A DNA stretch of 64,000 nucleotides from Burkholderiales bacterium (lineage in GTDB: Bacteria; Pseudomonadota; Gammaproteobacteria; Burkholderiales; Burkholderiaceae_C). The stretch's first letter is position 1, and each line of letters starts with the position of its first letter. The translations under genes and the position numbers were made by a program. Shown here one piece after another: positions 9,247-18,077 of the stretch. The stretch spans positions 1 through 64,000 of the forward strand of contig RXJQ01000022.1 of assembly GCA_003963115.1 (NCBI GenBank), in the 5' to 3' direction. The notes below the pieces were generated by a model, which was not told the DNA's origin, searched no databases, and saw nothing but the letters and a program-made list of their open reading frames with translations.

Positions 9247-10290
9247 TCAATCCGGAATGACCGCGTGACGCAACTGGTCGCGCGGCACATCGAACTCGGG
9301 CATCACCGAACGCACCACTTCCCAGAAGCGCGGGCTGTGGTTCATCTCGCGCAGATGCGCCAGCTCGTGCGCCACCACGTAGTCGATCACGCTCCGGCTG
9401 AAATGGATGAGACGCCAGTGCAGGCGGATCGAACCATCGGCACTGGCACTGCCCCACCGCGTCTTGGCCGAAGACAGGCTGACCTTGCGCACCGACACGC
9501 CCAGCTCATCCGCGTACACCGGCACGCGAGCCTGAAAGACCTGGATCGCCTCGCGCTGCAACCAGGCTTCAACCGCATCGCGGATCTGCTCCGGCGAGGC
9601 GTTCTCCGGCAAGCCCACATGCAAGGTGCGCTGAGCCACGCCCGGCAGGCTTGGTTCGGCCTTGTCGGCAGGCGCTTGCAGCACCGCACCCGACACACGG
9701 GGGTCCAGCACCAGCACCACCGACTCGCCCAGGTAAGGCACGGTCGCGCCTTCGCGCCACTCGATGCGCGCCGACAGCTGCTTCTGGGCACGCTCGCGCT
9801 GCTCCACCAACTTGGCGCAGATCCAGCGCTCCTTGGCACGCAGCGCGGTTTCGATATCGGTCGACGAAACCCAGCGGGGCGCACGCACGCTCAGGCCATC
9901 AACGCCCACCACCATGCCGATGCTGCGACGGCGCGCCCGCTTGATCTCATACGACACCACGGCCTTGCCCAGGCGGATTTCGTGCTGCCCCTGCGGGTGG
10001 CGAAACCAGGGCAAGCCACTCACCGGATGGCATTCCTGATGATGGTGATGGGGGACGCGCAAAGGTGAAGCGGGTGCATGCAGCACACCATCGGCACGGG
10101 GAGCGGCACCATCTGCGCGCGCAGCAGGATCGGTGGCCAGGGAAGAAGACGGGGGAGCCGCAAGCGGCGATACAGCAGCAGTCAAAGGAGGCAAGAAAGG
10201 ATGAGGAGCGGCAGATACAGCCGACGCCGGTTCCGTGCAGAGATCGTCGTCTCCCCACAAACCAAGCTGCGTCGGCTCAGGGAGTTTCAA
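9247..10290 (-). CDS. YgjP-like (DUF45) zinc metallopeptidase
   Basis: The C-terminal half has the SprT/YgjP-type metalloprotease motif HELAHLREMNHSPRFW, with two His and Glu of HExxH and a third zinc ligand downstream. It is preceded by KTRWGSASADGSIRLHWRL, a family hallmark. The first 100 residues are Pro/Ala/Ser-rich and probably disordered. The physiological substrate of this family is poorly known. The ATG overlaps the gmhB stop by 4 bp, so it is probably translated from the gmhB message. Its last base abuts the last base of the convergent gene at 8176-9246. Confidence 0.88.
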   Translation of the reverse strand: MKLPEPTQLGLWGDDDLCTEPASAVSAAPHPFLPPLTAAVSPLAAPPSSSLATDPAARADGAAPRADGVLHAPASPLRVPHHHHQECHPVSGLPWFRHPQGQHEIRLGKAVVSYEIKRARRRSIGMVVGVDGLSVRAPRWVSSTDIETALRAKERWICAKLVEQRERAQKQLSARIEWREGATVPYLGESVVLVLDPRVSGAVLQAPADKAEPSLPGVAQRTLHVGLPENASPEQIRDAVEAWLQREAIQVFQARVPVYADELGVSVRKVSLSSAKTRWGSASADGSIRLHWRLIHFSRSVIDYVVAHELAHLREMNHSPRFWEVVRSVMPEFDVPRDQLRHAVIPD

Positions 10291-10895
10291 CTCAACTCTC
10301 CCATGTGGGTCGTGACCGGGCTGTCTTCGCCATGGGTCTTGCGATCCCGCAGGATGAGGAAGTCCGCGAAGGCGGACAGATCGGGATGGATGGTCAGGTC
10401 TGGCACACGCTGGCGCAAGTCATACAGGTCGGCCTCGCTCATCGTGGCCGCCTGGCCGGTGCGCACCAGGTGCGGCTCGCAGCCCACTGACTGGGCCGCC
10501 AGCACGTCGCGCGGCAGGTCACCCACCATGGGCACGCCGTCCAGGCTGCGGCCAAAGCGCTGGCCAATCATCTGGAACAGACCCGGCAAAGGCTTGCGGC
10601 AGGTGCACTGGTCTTCTGGTGTATGCGGGCAGAAGAACACGGCTTCCACCCGGCCGCCCACGCGCGCCAGCATCTGGTTCATCTTGGCGTGCATGGCGTT
10701 GAGGGCCACCATGTCGAAGAGGCCACGGCCGATGCCGGACTGGTTGGTCGCCACCACCACGTGCCAGCCGGCATGATTCAGGCGAGCAATGGCCTCCAGC
10801 GCCCCGGGCAGCGGCACCCACTCGTCGCTGGACTTGATGTAGTCCTCGCGTTCGTGGTTGATCGTGCCGTCTCGATCGAGGATGACCAGTTTCAT
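10287..10895 (-). CDS. gmhB: D-glycero-beta-D-manno-heptose-1,7-bisphosphate 7-phosphatase
   Basis: GmhB removes the 7-phosphate in ADP-heptose synthesis for the LPS inner core. It is a HAD-superfamily enzyme: LVILDRDGTIN holds the DxD nucleophile, ATNQSGIGRG is motif II, and CPHTPEDQCTCRKP is the zinc-binding loop special to GmhB. GDLPRDVLAAQSVG is motif IV. The ATG at 10895 has a GGAG five bases upstream. The frame extends nine codons further without a better start. Many Burkholderiales have a plsC-like acyltransferase directly after gmhB; here the peptidase gene follows with a 4-bp overlap. Confidence 0.93.
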   Translation of the reverse strand: MKLVILDRDGTINHEREDYIKSSDEWVPLPGALEAIARLNHAGWHVVVATNQSGIGRGLFDMVALNAMHAKMNQMLARVGGRVEAVFFCPHTPEDQCTCRKPLPGLFQMIGQRFGRSLDGVPMVGDLPRDVLAAQSVGCEPHLVRTGQAATMSEADLYDLRQRVPDLTIHPDLSAFADFLILRDRKTHGEDSPVTTHMGELS

Positions 10896-10929
10896 GCCCT
10901 CTCCGGGATGGATGCGTCCTGTCACGTGA

Positions 10930-13113
10930 TCAGGCCGCCAGGCGGGAGATGTCTGCCACTTGGTTCATGGCCTGATGCAGCGTGGCCAGCAAGCCCAGGC
11001 GGTTGACCTTCAAGGCGGCGTCTTCGGCATTGACCATGACCCCGTCGAAGAAAGCGTCCACCGGCGCCTTGAGCACGGCCAGCGCCTGCAAGCTTGCAGT
11101 GTAGTCACCTTCTTCGAAAGATGCTTGGGCTTTCGGGGCGGTGCGCTGCAATGCTTCATAAAGTGCGTGCTCGGCGGCCTCCTTGAGCAAGGCGGTGTCC
11201 ACCTTGGCCTCGACTGCGGTCTCGGCCTTCTTGAGGATGTTGCCCACTCGCTTGTTGGCCGCAGCCAGCGACGCGGCTTCGGGCAGCGCCGCAAAGGCGC
11301 GCACGGCAGCCAGACGGCGGGGCACATCACCCAGGCGAGGCGGTTGCAGGGCCAGCACGGCATCGACCTCCTGGGCGCTGTAGCCCTGTTCGCGCAGCGA
11401 CACGGCCAGGCGGTCAGAAAAGAAGGCCAGAAGGTGCTCGGCGGGGTTGCTGATCAGCTCGCCAAACGCGGGGATCGCCGCGGCGATCAGGGCAGGCAAC
11501 TCCAGCGGCAGATTATTCTCAACCAGGATACGGATCACACCCAGCGCATGGCGACGCAGGGCGAACGGGTCCTTGTCGCCCGTGGGCAACTGACCGATGC
11601 CGAACAGGCCCACCAAAGTCTCCAGCTTGTCGGCCAGGGCGACCACGGTACCGGTGTGGTTGCGGGGCAGCGCATCGCCGGCGAAACGCGGCTTGTAGTG
11701 GTCTTCAATGGCGATGGCCACGCCGTCACGCAAGCCCTCATGGCGCGCGTAGTAGGCGCCCATGATGCCCTGCAACTCGGGGAACTCGCCCACCATGTCG
11801 GTCAGCAGGTCGACCTTCGCCAGACGCGCAGCCTCCTGGGCCTTGCTGTCCAGCACATCGAAGTGGTCCTTGTCATCAGCGGTGAATGGCACGGTGCCCA
11901 GGCTCCACTGCTTGACGATCTCATGCGCGATGGCACGCACGCGCTCGGCACGCTCGCCTTGTGTGCCGAGCTTGCCGTGGTAGACCACCTTGGCCAGACC
12001 CGGCAGGCGCGAGGCCAGGGTCTTCTTGCGGTCCTGGTCGAAGAAAAACTTGGCATCGGCCAGACGCGGGCGCACCACGCGCTCGTTGCCGCCGATCACG
12101 GCACTGGGGTCTTCAGGCCGGATGTTGCTGACGATGAGAAACTGATTGGTCAATTTGCCCGAGGCGTCCAGCAGCGGGAAGTACTTCTGGTTGGCCTTCA
12201 TCGTGAGGATCAGGCACTCCTGTGGCACTTCCAGGAAGGCTTCTTCGAAACGGCCCGTCAACACATTCGGGCGCTCGACCAAGGCGGTGACCTCGTCGAG
12301 CAAGGCCTCGTCTTCGATGGGCTTGAGGTTCGTGCCCGCCTTGGCCGCAGCAACCGCCAGTTGGCGTTCGATCTCGGCACGGCGCTCGGCGAAGCTGGCG
12401 ATCACGGCGCCTTCCTGCTTGAGCTGATCCGCATAGGTATCGGCGGTCAGGAGGATGATCTTCTCGGTGCGCGCTTCGAAGCGGTGCCCGCGCGTGATGC
12501 GTGCAGCCTTGAGGCCCAGTGCCGACACGGCCACTTCCTGGTCACCATGCAGCGCCACCAGGCCATGGGCTGGGCGCACGAAGTTCACGCTGGTCCAGCC
12601 AGGCTGGAAATCGGCGCCTTCACCGTGCTCCAGCTGGTAGGTCATGACCTTGGGAATAGGCAGCTTGGCGATGGTCTCGTCCAGTGCCTTTTGCAGGCCC
12701 TCGGCCAGCGTGGCACCTGGCTTGACGCTGTCGAAGAACAGGGCCTCGGCCTTGCCGTCCGGTGCACGCTTCAGGGTTGCCGCGGCTTCAGGGCCCGCGC
12801 CCAATGCGGCGAGTTTCTTGAGCAGGGCCGGCGTGGCGTTGCCCGCGGCATCCAACCCCACACTCACGGGCATGAGCTTTTGCTGCACAGCCTGATCTGC
12901 CGCTTTGGAAGCCACTTGCGTGACATGCACGGCCAGGCGACGGGGTGAGGCATAAGAGGTCACGGCGGCATCGGCCTGCGTCAGGCCCTGGGCCTTGAGG
13001 CTGTCGGCCAGCACGTTGGCAAACGACTCACCCAGTTTCTTGAGCGCCTTGGGCGGCAGCTCTTCCACAAACAGCTCGACCAGCAGATTGGCCTTGTGAT
13101 TCGATGACGTCAT
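10930..13113 (-). CDS. glyS: Glycyl-tRNA synthetase beta subunit
   Basis: This is the tRNA-binding subunit of the bacterial alpha2-beta2 glycyl-tRNA synthetase. The N-terminus LLVELFVEELPPKALKKL is the family signature, and the C-terminal third carries the anticodon-binding and DALR-like helical region. The length of 727 is normal. It starts 2 bp after the glyQ stop, as expected for a stoichiometric pair, and is followed after 34 bp by gmhB. Confidence 0.96.
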   Translation of the reverse strand: MTSSNHKANLLVELFVEELPPKALKKLGESFANVLADSLKAQGLTQADAAVTSYASPRRLAVHVTQVASKAADQAVQQKLMPVSVGLDAAGNATPALLKKLAALGAGPEAAATLKRAPDGKAEALFFDSVKPGATLAEGLQKALDETIAKLPIPKVMTYQLEHGEGADFQPGWTSVNFVRPAHGLVALHGDQEVAVSALGLKAARITRGHRFEARTEKIILLTADTYADQLKQEGAVIASFAERRAEIERQLAVAAAKAGTNLKPIEDEALLDEVTALVERPNVLTGRFEEAFLEVPQECLILTMKANQKYFPLLDASGKLTNQFLIVSNIRPEDPSAVIGGNERVVRPRLADAKFFFDQDRKKTLASRLPGLAKVVYHGKLGTQGERAERVRAIAHEIVKQWSLGTVPFTADDKDHFDVLDSKAQEAARLAKVDLLTDMVGEFPELQGIMGAYYARHEGLRDGVAIAIEDHYKPRFAGDALPRNHTGTVVALADKLETLVGLFGIGQLPTGDKDPFALRRHALGVIRILVENNLPLELPALIAAAIPAFGELISNPAEHLLAFFSDRLAVSLREQGYSAQEVDAVLALQPPRLGDVPRRLAAVRAFAALPEAASLAAANKRVGNILKKAETAVEAKVDTALLKEAAEHALYEALQRTAPKAQASFEEGDYTASLQALAVLKAPVDAFFDGVMVNAEDAALKVNRLGLLATLHQAMNQVADISRLAA

Positions 13114-13115
13114 GA

Positions 13116-14036
13116 TCAGGCGGCCTTCTTGTTGTTCAGTTGTTCGATCACTTCGTCAGCCCAGGCCTTTGGGGCCATGGGAAAGCCCAGACGGGCGCGA
13201 CTGTCCAGATAAGCTGCTGCCACGGCACGCGCCAGGTTGCGGATGCGGCCAATGTAGGCAGCGCGCTCGGTCACCGAGATGGCACCGCGTGCATCGAGCA
13301 GGTTGAAGGTGTGCGCGGCCTTGAGCACCTGCTCATAAGCGGGCAAGGCAAGCTGCTGCTCCATCAGGTACTTGGCCTGCGTTTCATAGTTGGTGAAGGC
13401 TCCCAGCAGGAACTCGACATTGCTGTGCTCGAAGTTGTAGGTGGACTGCTCCACCTCGTTCTGGTGAAAGACGTCGCCATACTTCACGCCGGGTGCGTAG
13501 ATCAGGTCGTACACGCTCTCGACGCCTTGCAGGTACATGGCCAGACGCTCAAGACCGTACGTGATCTCACCGGTGATGGGCTTGCAGTCGATACCGCCCA
13601 CTTGCTGGAAGTAGGTGAACTGCGTCACCTCCATGCCGTTGAGCCAGACTTCCCAACCCAGGCCCCATGCGCCCAGCGTCGGGTTCTCCCAGTCGTCTTC
13701 CACAAAGCGGATGTCGTTCTTTTTCAGATCGAAGCCCAGGGCCTCCAGCGAGCCCAGGTACAGCTCCAGGATATTGGATGGCGCTGGCTTGAGCACCACT
13801 TGGTACTGGTAGTAGTGCTGGAGGCGATTGGGATTCTCGCCGTAACGGCCATCTTTCGGGCGACGACTGGGCTGCACATAGGCTGCCTTCCAGGGCTCGG
13901 GGCCCAGCGCGCGCAGGAAGGTCGCGGTGTGACTCGTACCTGCGCCCACCTCCATGTCATAGGGTTGCAGCAGCGCGCAGCCCTGGGCATCCCAGTAGCT
14001 TTGCAAACGCAGAATCAGTTGCTGGAAAGTCAGCAT
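13116..14036 (-). CDS. glyQ: Glycyl-tRNA synthetase alpha subunit
   Basis: This is the catalytic class II aminoacyl-tRNA synthetase subunit that activates glycine. The sequence [15 protein letters not shown] is the family start, followed by [16 protein letters not shown] and the [20 protein letters not shown] stretch. The ATG at 14036 is chosen because homologues begin there. The frame runs open upstream to 14153, but that part has no family similarity. An AAGG seven bases upstream serves as ribosome binding site. 306 residues is normal. Confidence 0.96.
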   Translation of the reverse strand: MLTFQQLILRLQSYWDAQGCALLQPYDMEVGAGTSHTATFLRALGPEPWKAAYVQPSRRPKDGRYGENPNRLQHYYQYQVVLKPAPSNILELYLGSLEALGFDLKKNDIRFVEDDWENPTLGAWGLGWEVWLNGMEVTQFTYFQQVGGIDCKPITGEITYGLERLAMYLQGVESVYDLIYAPGVKYGDVFHQNEVEQSTYNFEHSNVEFLLGAFTNYETQAKYLMEQQLALPAYEQVLKAAHTFNLLDARGAISVTERAAYIGRIRNLARAVAAAYLDSRARLGFPMAPKAWADEVIEQLNNKKAA

Positions 14037-14165
14037 GTCTTGGCCTTGAATTGATGCCGGCCATGACCTGAAAAGCCATGACCGCCTTCGATGAAGAGGG
14101 TCTTGTTTCGTCTCGCGACACCGGGGCGACATGACGACGCCACCCCCGCGCACAAAAGCTCGATT

Positions 14166-15812
14166 CTAGTGAATGGCGGGACCGCCTTGCGCGCCCACGC
14201 CGGACGCACCTGCAAAGGCATGCCCCAACTTGCCATTGCGCACACTCCAGCGCCCCATGGCCATCATCAGCAAGGCCGCACCAAACAATGGCCAAAGCCC
14301 CCAGCGCGAAGCCCACCAGGCAAAGGGTGTCGCCCCTTCGCGCCCTTGCACCGAAGCCTGCAAGACCCCTTGCGTGTTGCGCGCCAAGGCATGCGTCACC
14401 CGGCCCTCGTGGTCGATCACGACGGTAGCGCCCGTGTTGGTGGCCCGCAGCGTGGGCAACTGGAATTCCAGCGAGCGCATGCGCGCGATCTGCAGATGCT
14501 GGTGAATGGCGACCTGCTCGCCAAACCAGGCCAGGTTGCTCACGTTGACCAGGATGGTGGGCGATTGCACCTCATTGCGAAAACGGGCGGCGATCTCCTC
14601 GCCATAAAGGTCCTCATAACAGATGTTCGGTGCCACGCGCTGGTCCAGCACCACAAAGGGCGGCGCATTCAAAGGGCCTCGGGTGAAGTCGCCCAGCGGC
14701 ATGTTCATCATCTGGACAAACCAATGGAAGCCCAAGGGGATGAACTCGCCAAAGGGCACCAGGTGATGCTTGTTATACCGGTACATGCCCTCGGGCGTCA
14801 GGATGGACTGCGCCGACAGCCCCGCCACCGAGTTGGTGTAGCCCGCCTCGAAATCGCCAAGCGGCACACCGATCAAGGCGAACCTGCCGCTCGCTGGGCC
14901 AAAGCCGCCTTTGATCTTGTCCCAATAGCCATCGGGCATCTGCGAGGGCAACAGGGGAATGGCTGTTTCGGGCGCCACCACCAGTTGCCCCTGCGCAGAC
15001 AGGATCTGCCTTGCATGCCAGATCAGCATGGGGATCTGGCGCTCGGACACGAACTTCTCGTCCTGAGGCACATTGCCTTGCAGCAGGGTGACGCTCAAGG
15101 GCCGGCCATGAGGCTTGGTGAACGAGGCTGCCGGCCAAGCACCCAGCACCAGCACACCACCCACGACACCAGCGGCAGTCAGAACCCGAGCCCCCATGGA
15201 ACCCACACCGCGCAGCCCCCATACCAGCATAGCCACCAAGGTCGCCCAGACCGCACCAAGGCCATACACCCCCAGCCAGGGCGCCAAAGCCACGAACGGC
15301 GCACCCAGCAAGCCGTAGCCACTGGCGCCCCACGGGAAGCCGGTGAAGATCACCGCCCTGGCCATTTCGGCCAGCAACCACAGGCCACCGAACAGCAGGG
15401 CATCGGCCCACCAGACCTGCCTGCGCCAGCGCCCCCACAAGCCGCCCACCAGCGCCATATAGAGTGACAAGGCCATGCACAAGGCCACCACCGCCAAGGC
15501 CGACAACCAGGCCGGCAATTCACCATAGCGATGCAGACTGACGTACATCCACCCCGTGGCGCCGATCAGCCAGACCGTGCCATAAAGCCAACTCGCCGCC
15601 GCAGCCTGCCCGGGCTTCAATTCAGCCGACCACAAGACCCACAGCAACAGGCCCAGCGCCGCAGTCTGGCAAACGGCCGGCGCAGCCGCATGCCAGGCCT
15701 GACACCATGGCGACAGCGAAAAGGCATGCAGCGCACCACACAGGGCAGCCCAGATCAGCACAGGCAAGACAGCAGCGGCACGTTCATGCCCACCAGGCAT
15801 CCACAAGCTCAT
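14166..15812 (-). CDS. lnt: Apolipoprotein N-acyltransferase
   Basis: Lnt adds the third acyl chain to lipoproteins at the periplasmic face of the inner membrane, which is needed for their export to the outer membrane. There are six or more membrane segments before residue 235. A nitrilase-like domain follows with the catalytic triad visible as Glu282 (VAPETAIPLL), Lys348 (YNKHHLVPFGEF) and Cys398 (APNICYEDLYGEEIA). A final membrane segment lies near the C-terminus. The 548-residue length is normal. corC lies directly upstream, and the two are neighbours in most proteobacteria. Confidence 0.95.
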   Translation of the reverse strand: MSLWMPGGHERAAAVLPVLIWAALCGALHAFSLSPWCQAWHAAAPAVCQTAALGLLLWVLWSAELKPGQAAAASWLYGTVWLIGATGWMYVSLHRYGELPAWLSALAVVALCMALSLYMALVGGLWGRWRRQVWWADALLFGGLWLLAEMARAVIFTGFPWGASGYGLLGAPFVALAPWLGVYGLGAVWATLVAMLVWGLRGVGSMGARVLTAAGVVGGVLVLGAWPAASFTKPHGRPLSVTLLQGNVPQDEKFVSERQIPMLIWHARQILSAQGQLVVAPETAIPLLPSQMPDGYWDKIKGGFGPASGRFALIGVPLGDFEAGYTNSVAGLSAQSILTPEGMYRYNKHHLVPFGEFIPLGFHWFVQMMNMPLGDFTRGPLNAPPFVVLDQRVAPNICYEDLYGEEIAARFRNEVQSPTILVNVSNLAWFGEQVAIHQHLQIARMRSLEFQLPTLRATNTGATVVIDHEGRVTHALARNTQGVLQASVQGREGATPFAWWASRWGLWPLFGAALLMMAMGRWSVRNGKLGHAFAGASGVGAQGGPAIH

Positions 15813-15823
15813 ATCGACTCAGC

Positions 15824-16759
15824 TCACTGCGCGACGGGCTCGGACACATCGGGGGCACGCGTCACCTTGAACCAGCGCACGGCGCCGCCTCGCGCCAGCA
15901 TCACCGAGAAGCGCAACCCACCGATGTCCACGTGCTCGCCGCGCCGGGGCACGCGCCCCAGTTCGTGCGCCACCAGGCCACCGATGGTGTCGAAATCCAC
16001 TTCGGGCAAGTGCGTCTCGAAGGTCTCGTTGACCGACACGATGGAGGCGTCGCCCGCCACGCGCTGGCTGCCATCGGCCAGCGTGAAGATGCTCGACTGG
16101 AGGTCTTCCTCGTCGAACTCATCCTCGATCTCGCCAACGATCTCTTCGAGCACGTCTTCGATGGTGATGAGGCCAGCCGTCTTGCCGAACTCGTCGATCA
16201 CGATGGCCATGTGGCTGCGGTTCGAGCGGAACTCGCGCAGCAGCTCGTTGAGCCCCTTGGACTCGGGCACGAACACGGGTGTGCGCAACAAGGTGCGCAG
16301 GCTGAGCTCGGGCGCCCGCTGCAACTTGAGCAGGTCCTTGGCCATCAGCATGCCGATGATGTTGTCGCGCGAGCCCTCGAACACCGGAAAGCGCGAATGG
16401 CCCGTTTCGATCACCTGGCCCAGCAATTCGTCATACGGCGCATCGATGTCCAGCAGGTCCATGCGCTTGACCGCCACCATCACGTCGCCGGCCGTCATGC
16501 TCGCCATGCGGATCACGCCCTCCAGCATCACACGGGATTCGGGCTCGATCAGTTCCTTGTGCTCGGCGTCTGCCAGGGTTTCGATCAGTTCGTCCATGGA
16601 GTCCGGCCCCGGGGAGAGAAATTCCACCAGACGGACAAACAGGCTACGCTGATCTCGCTCCCGCTTGTGGGGAGGGATATGGTTGTTCTTGTCGGCCCTG
16701 GACGGTCGACTATGAGAAGGTTCGGACACGGCAGGGGTGTCGTGGTTGTGATGCCGCAA
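15824..16759 (-). CDS. corC: CorC/YbeX-type CBS-domain protein
   Basis: The HlyC/CorC family is linked to magnesium/cobalt efflux; the YbeX type is also associated with ribosome metabolism. The protein has tandem CBS domains (about residues 80-210), a CorC_HlyC transporter-associated domain at the C-terminus and an acidic linker between them (EDVLEEIVGEIEDEFDEED). It lacks membrane segments, as is usual for the short CorC/YbeX form. The first 40 residues are His/Ser/Arg-rich, and a start inside them is possible. The stop is 11 bp before the lnt start. Confidence 0.9.
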   Translation of the reverse strand: MRHHNHDTPAVSEPSHSRPSRADKNNHIPPHKRERDQRSLFVRLVEFLSPGPDSMDELIETLADAEHKELIEPESRVMLEGVIRMASMTAGDVMVAVKRMDLLDIDAPYDELLGQVIETGHSRFPVFEGSRDNIIGMLMAKDLLKLQRAPELSLRTLLRTPVFVPESKGLNELLREFRSNRSHMAIVIDEFGKTAGLITIEDVLEEIVGEIEDEFDEEDLQSSIFTLADGSQRVAGDASIVSVNETFETHLPEVDFDTIGGLVAHELGRVPRRGEHVDIGGLRFSVMLARGGAVRWFKVTRAPDVSEPVAQ

Positions 16760-16832
16760 GAATACCCTATGGTCGCGTCAAATCCATCACGGACGCCGCC
16801 TTGGCGGCGCAACACGGGGCTACACTTGTGTC

Positions 16833-17867
16833 ATGAGCCTGATTCCCGTCACCATCCTCACCGGTTTCCTGGGCAGCGGTAAGACCACGCTGCTCAAGCG
16901 CGTCCTCACCGAAGCCCACGGCCAACGCATCGCCGTGATCGAAAATGAATTCGGCGAGGAAAACATCGACAACGACATCCTCGTGGCCGACACCGAAGAG
17001 CAGATCATCCAGATGAACAATGGCTGCATCTGCTGCACGATCCGCGAAGACCTGCGCGAAACGCTGTCCGATCTGGCCAAGCAAAAACGCGCTGGCACCC
17101 TGAATTTCGAGCGTGTGGTCATCGAGACCACCGGCGTGGCCGACCCAGGCCCCGTCGCCCAGACATTCTTCATGGACGACGAGATCGCCGAGCTCTACCT
17201 GCTGGACGCCATCGTCACCCTGGTGGATGCCAAGCACGGCGACAAGCAGCTCGACGAGCGCCAGGAAGCGCGCCGCCAGGTGGGTTTCGCCGACCAGATC
17301 TTCATGAGCAAGACCGACCTGGTCGCGCCGGAAGAAGCTGATGCGCTCGCCCACCGCATCAAGCACATGAACCCTCGTGCGCCGCAAAAGCGCGTGCACT
17401 TCGGTGACGTGCCCCTGAAGGAAGTATTCGACCTCAAGGGCTTCAACCTCAACGCCAAGCTCGACATCGACCCCGACTTCCTCAAGGAAGACGGACACAG
17501 TCATGATCACCACCATCACGACCACGAGCATGGCGAGCACTGCGACCACCCGCACCACCATGCCCACGACGATGACGTCAAGTCCTTCGTCTACAAGTCC
17601 AGCCGCCCCTTCAACCCCACCAAGCTGGAAGACTTCCTGGGCTCCATGGTCCAGATCTACGGCCCGCGCATGCTGCGCTACAAGGGGGTCTTGAACGTCA
17701 CGGGGATGGACCGTAAAGTGGTCTTCCAAGGTGTCCATCAGATGATGGGCAGCGACGTGGGCCCCAAGTGGGCTCCTGGCGAGACCAAGGTCAGCAAGAT
17801 GGTCTTCATCGGCATCGACCTGCCCCAGGATCTGTTCAAGGCCGGGCTGGACCAATGCCTCTCATGA
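16833..17867 (+). CDS. COG0523 (CobW/P47K) GTPase, probable metallochaperone
   Basis: This is a G3E-family GTPase that is thought to deliver metal, most often zinc, to client proteins. The Walker A motif GFLGSGKTTLL is at residues 9-20, and the metal-binding GCICC motif follows near residue 66. A guanine-specificity SKTDLV motif comes next. Around residue 225 is a histidine/aspartate-rich loop with about 15 His (DHHHHDHEHGEH and more), which is often seen in zinc-type members. The C-terminal CobW domain is complete. The gene stands 210 bp before dksA on the same strand. Cobalamin genes are absent, so a CobW role in B12 synthesis is unlikely. Confidence 0.88.
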   Translation: MSLIPVTILTGFLGSGKTTLLKRVLTEAHGQRIAVIENEFGEENIDNDILVADTEEQIIQMNNGCICCTIREDLRETLSDLAKQKRAGTLNFERVVIETTGVADPGPVAQTFFMDDEIAELYLLDAIVTLVDAKHGDKQLDERQEARRQVGFADQIFMSKTDLVAPEEADALAHRIKHMNPRAPQKRVHFGDVPLKEVFDLKGFNLNAKLDIDPDFLKEDGHSHDHHHHDHEHGEHCDHPHHHAHDDDVKSFVYKSSRPFNPTKLEDFLGSMVQIYGPRMLRYKGVLNVTGMDRKVVFQGVHQMMGSDVGPKWAPGETKVSKMVFIGIDLPQDLFKAGLDQCLS

Positions 17868-17911
17868 CCGGGCGGGTGTAACGCAAATGAACACCTTGAG
17901 GGATAGTCTGG

Positions 17912-17940
17912 TGAAAACCACCTGCAAGCGTCGCTACAAT
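17912..17940 (+). promoter_or_regulatory. Sigma70-type promoter upstream of dksA
   Basis: TGAAAA (17912-17917) and TACAAT (17935-17940) are separated by 17 bp. They lie about 138 bp before the dksA start, leaving a leader of about 130 nt with a GC-rich hairpin around 17942-17966. This is inferred from the hexamers and their position in the only sizeable non-coding stretch here. Confidence 0.55.
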
Positions 17941-18077
17941 CCGCGCGCTTCCCGTGAAGGCGCGTGCCCGATCGGCTCCCTCTTTTAGCACCGGCAGGCG
18001 ATGAAGCAGTACCCGGCCACGTGTTACCGACTCAAGACACCTGTCTGTGGATCACGCATTTTGGGAAGGAGGATCCT

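Noticed and set aside
10960-12948. A long plus-strand open frame across glyS
   Set aside because: It is antisense to a complete glycyl-tRNA synthetase beta subunit and has no domain of its own. The same applies to the plus-strand frame across lepA at 42287-43831 and the minus-strand frame across the STAS gene.
17500-17570. Repeated CAC/CAT triplets that look like a short tandem repeat
   Set aside because: They encode the His-rich metal loop of the COG0523 GTPase and have no fixed spacing like a CRISPR array.
16760-18077. Zur box near the COG0523 and dksA genes
   Set aside because: I looked for a TGTTATANNATAACA-like palindrome in both gaps and saw none.
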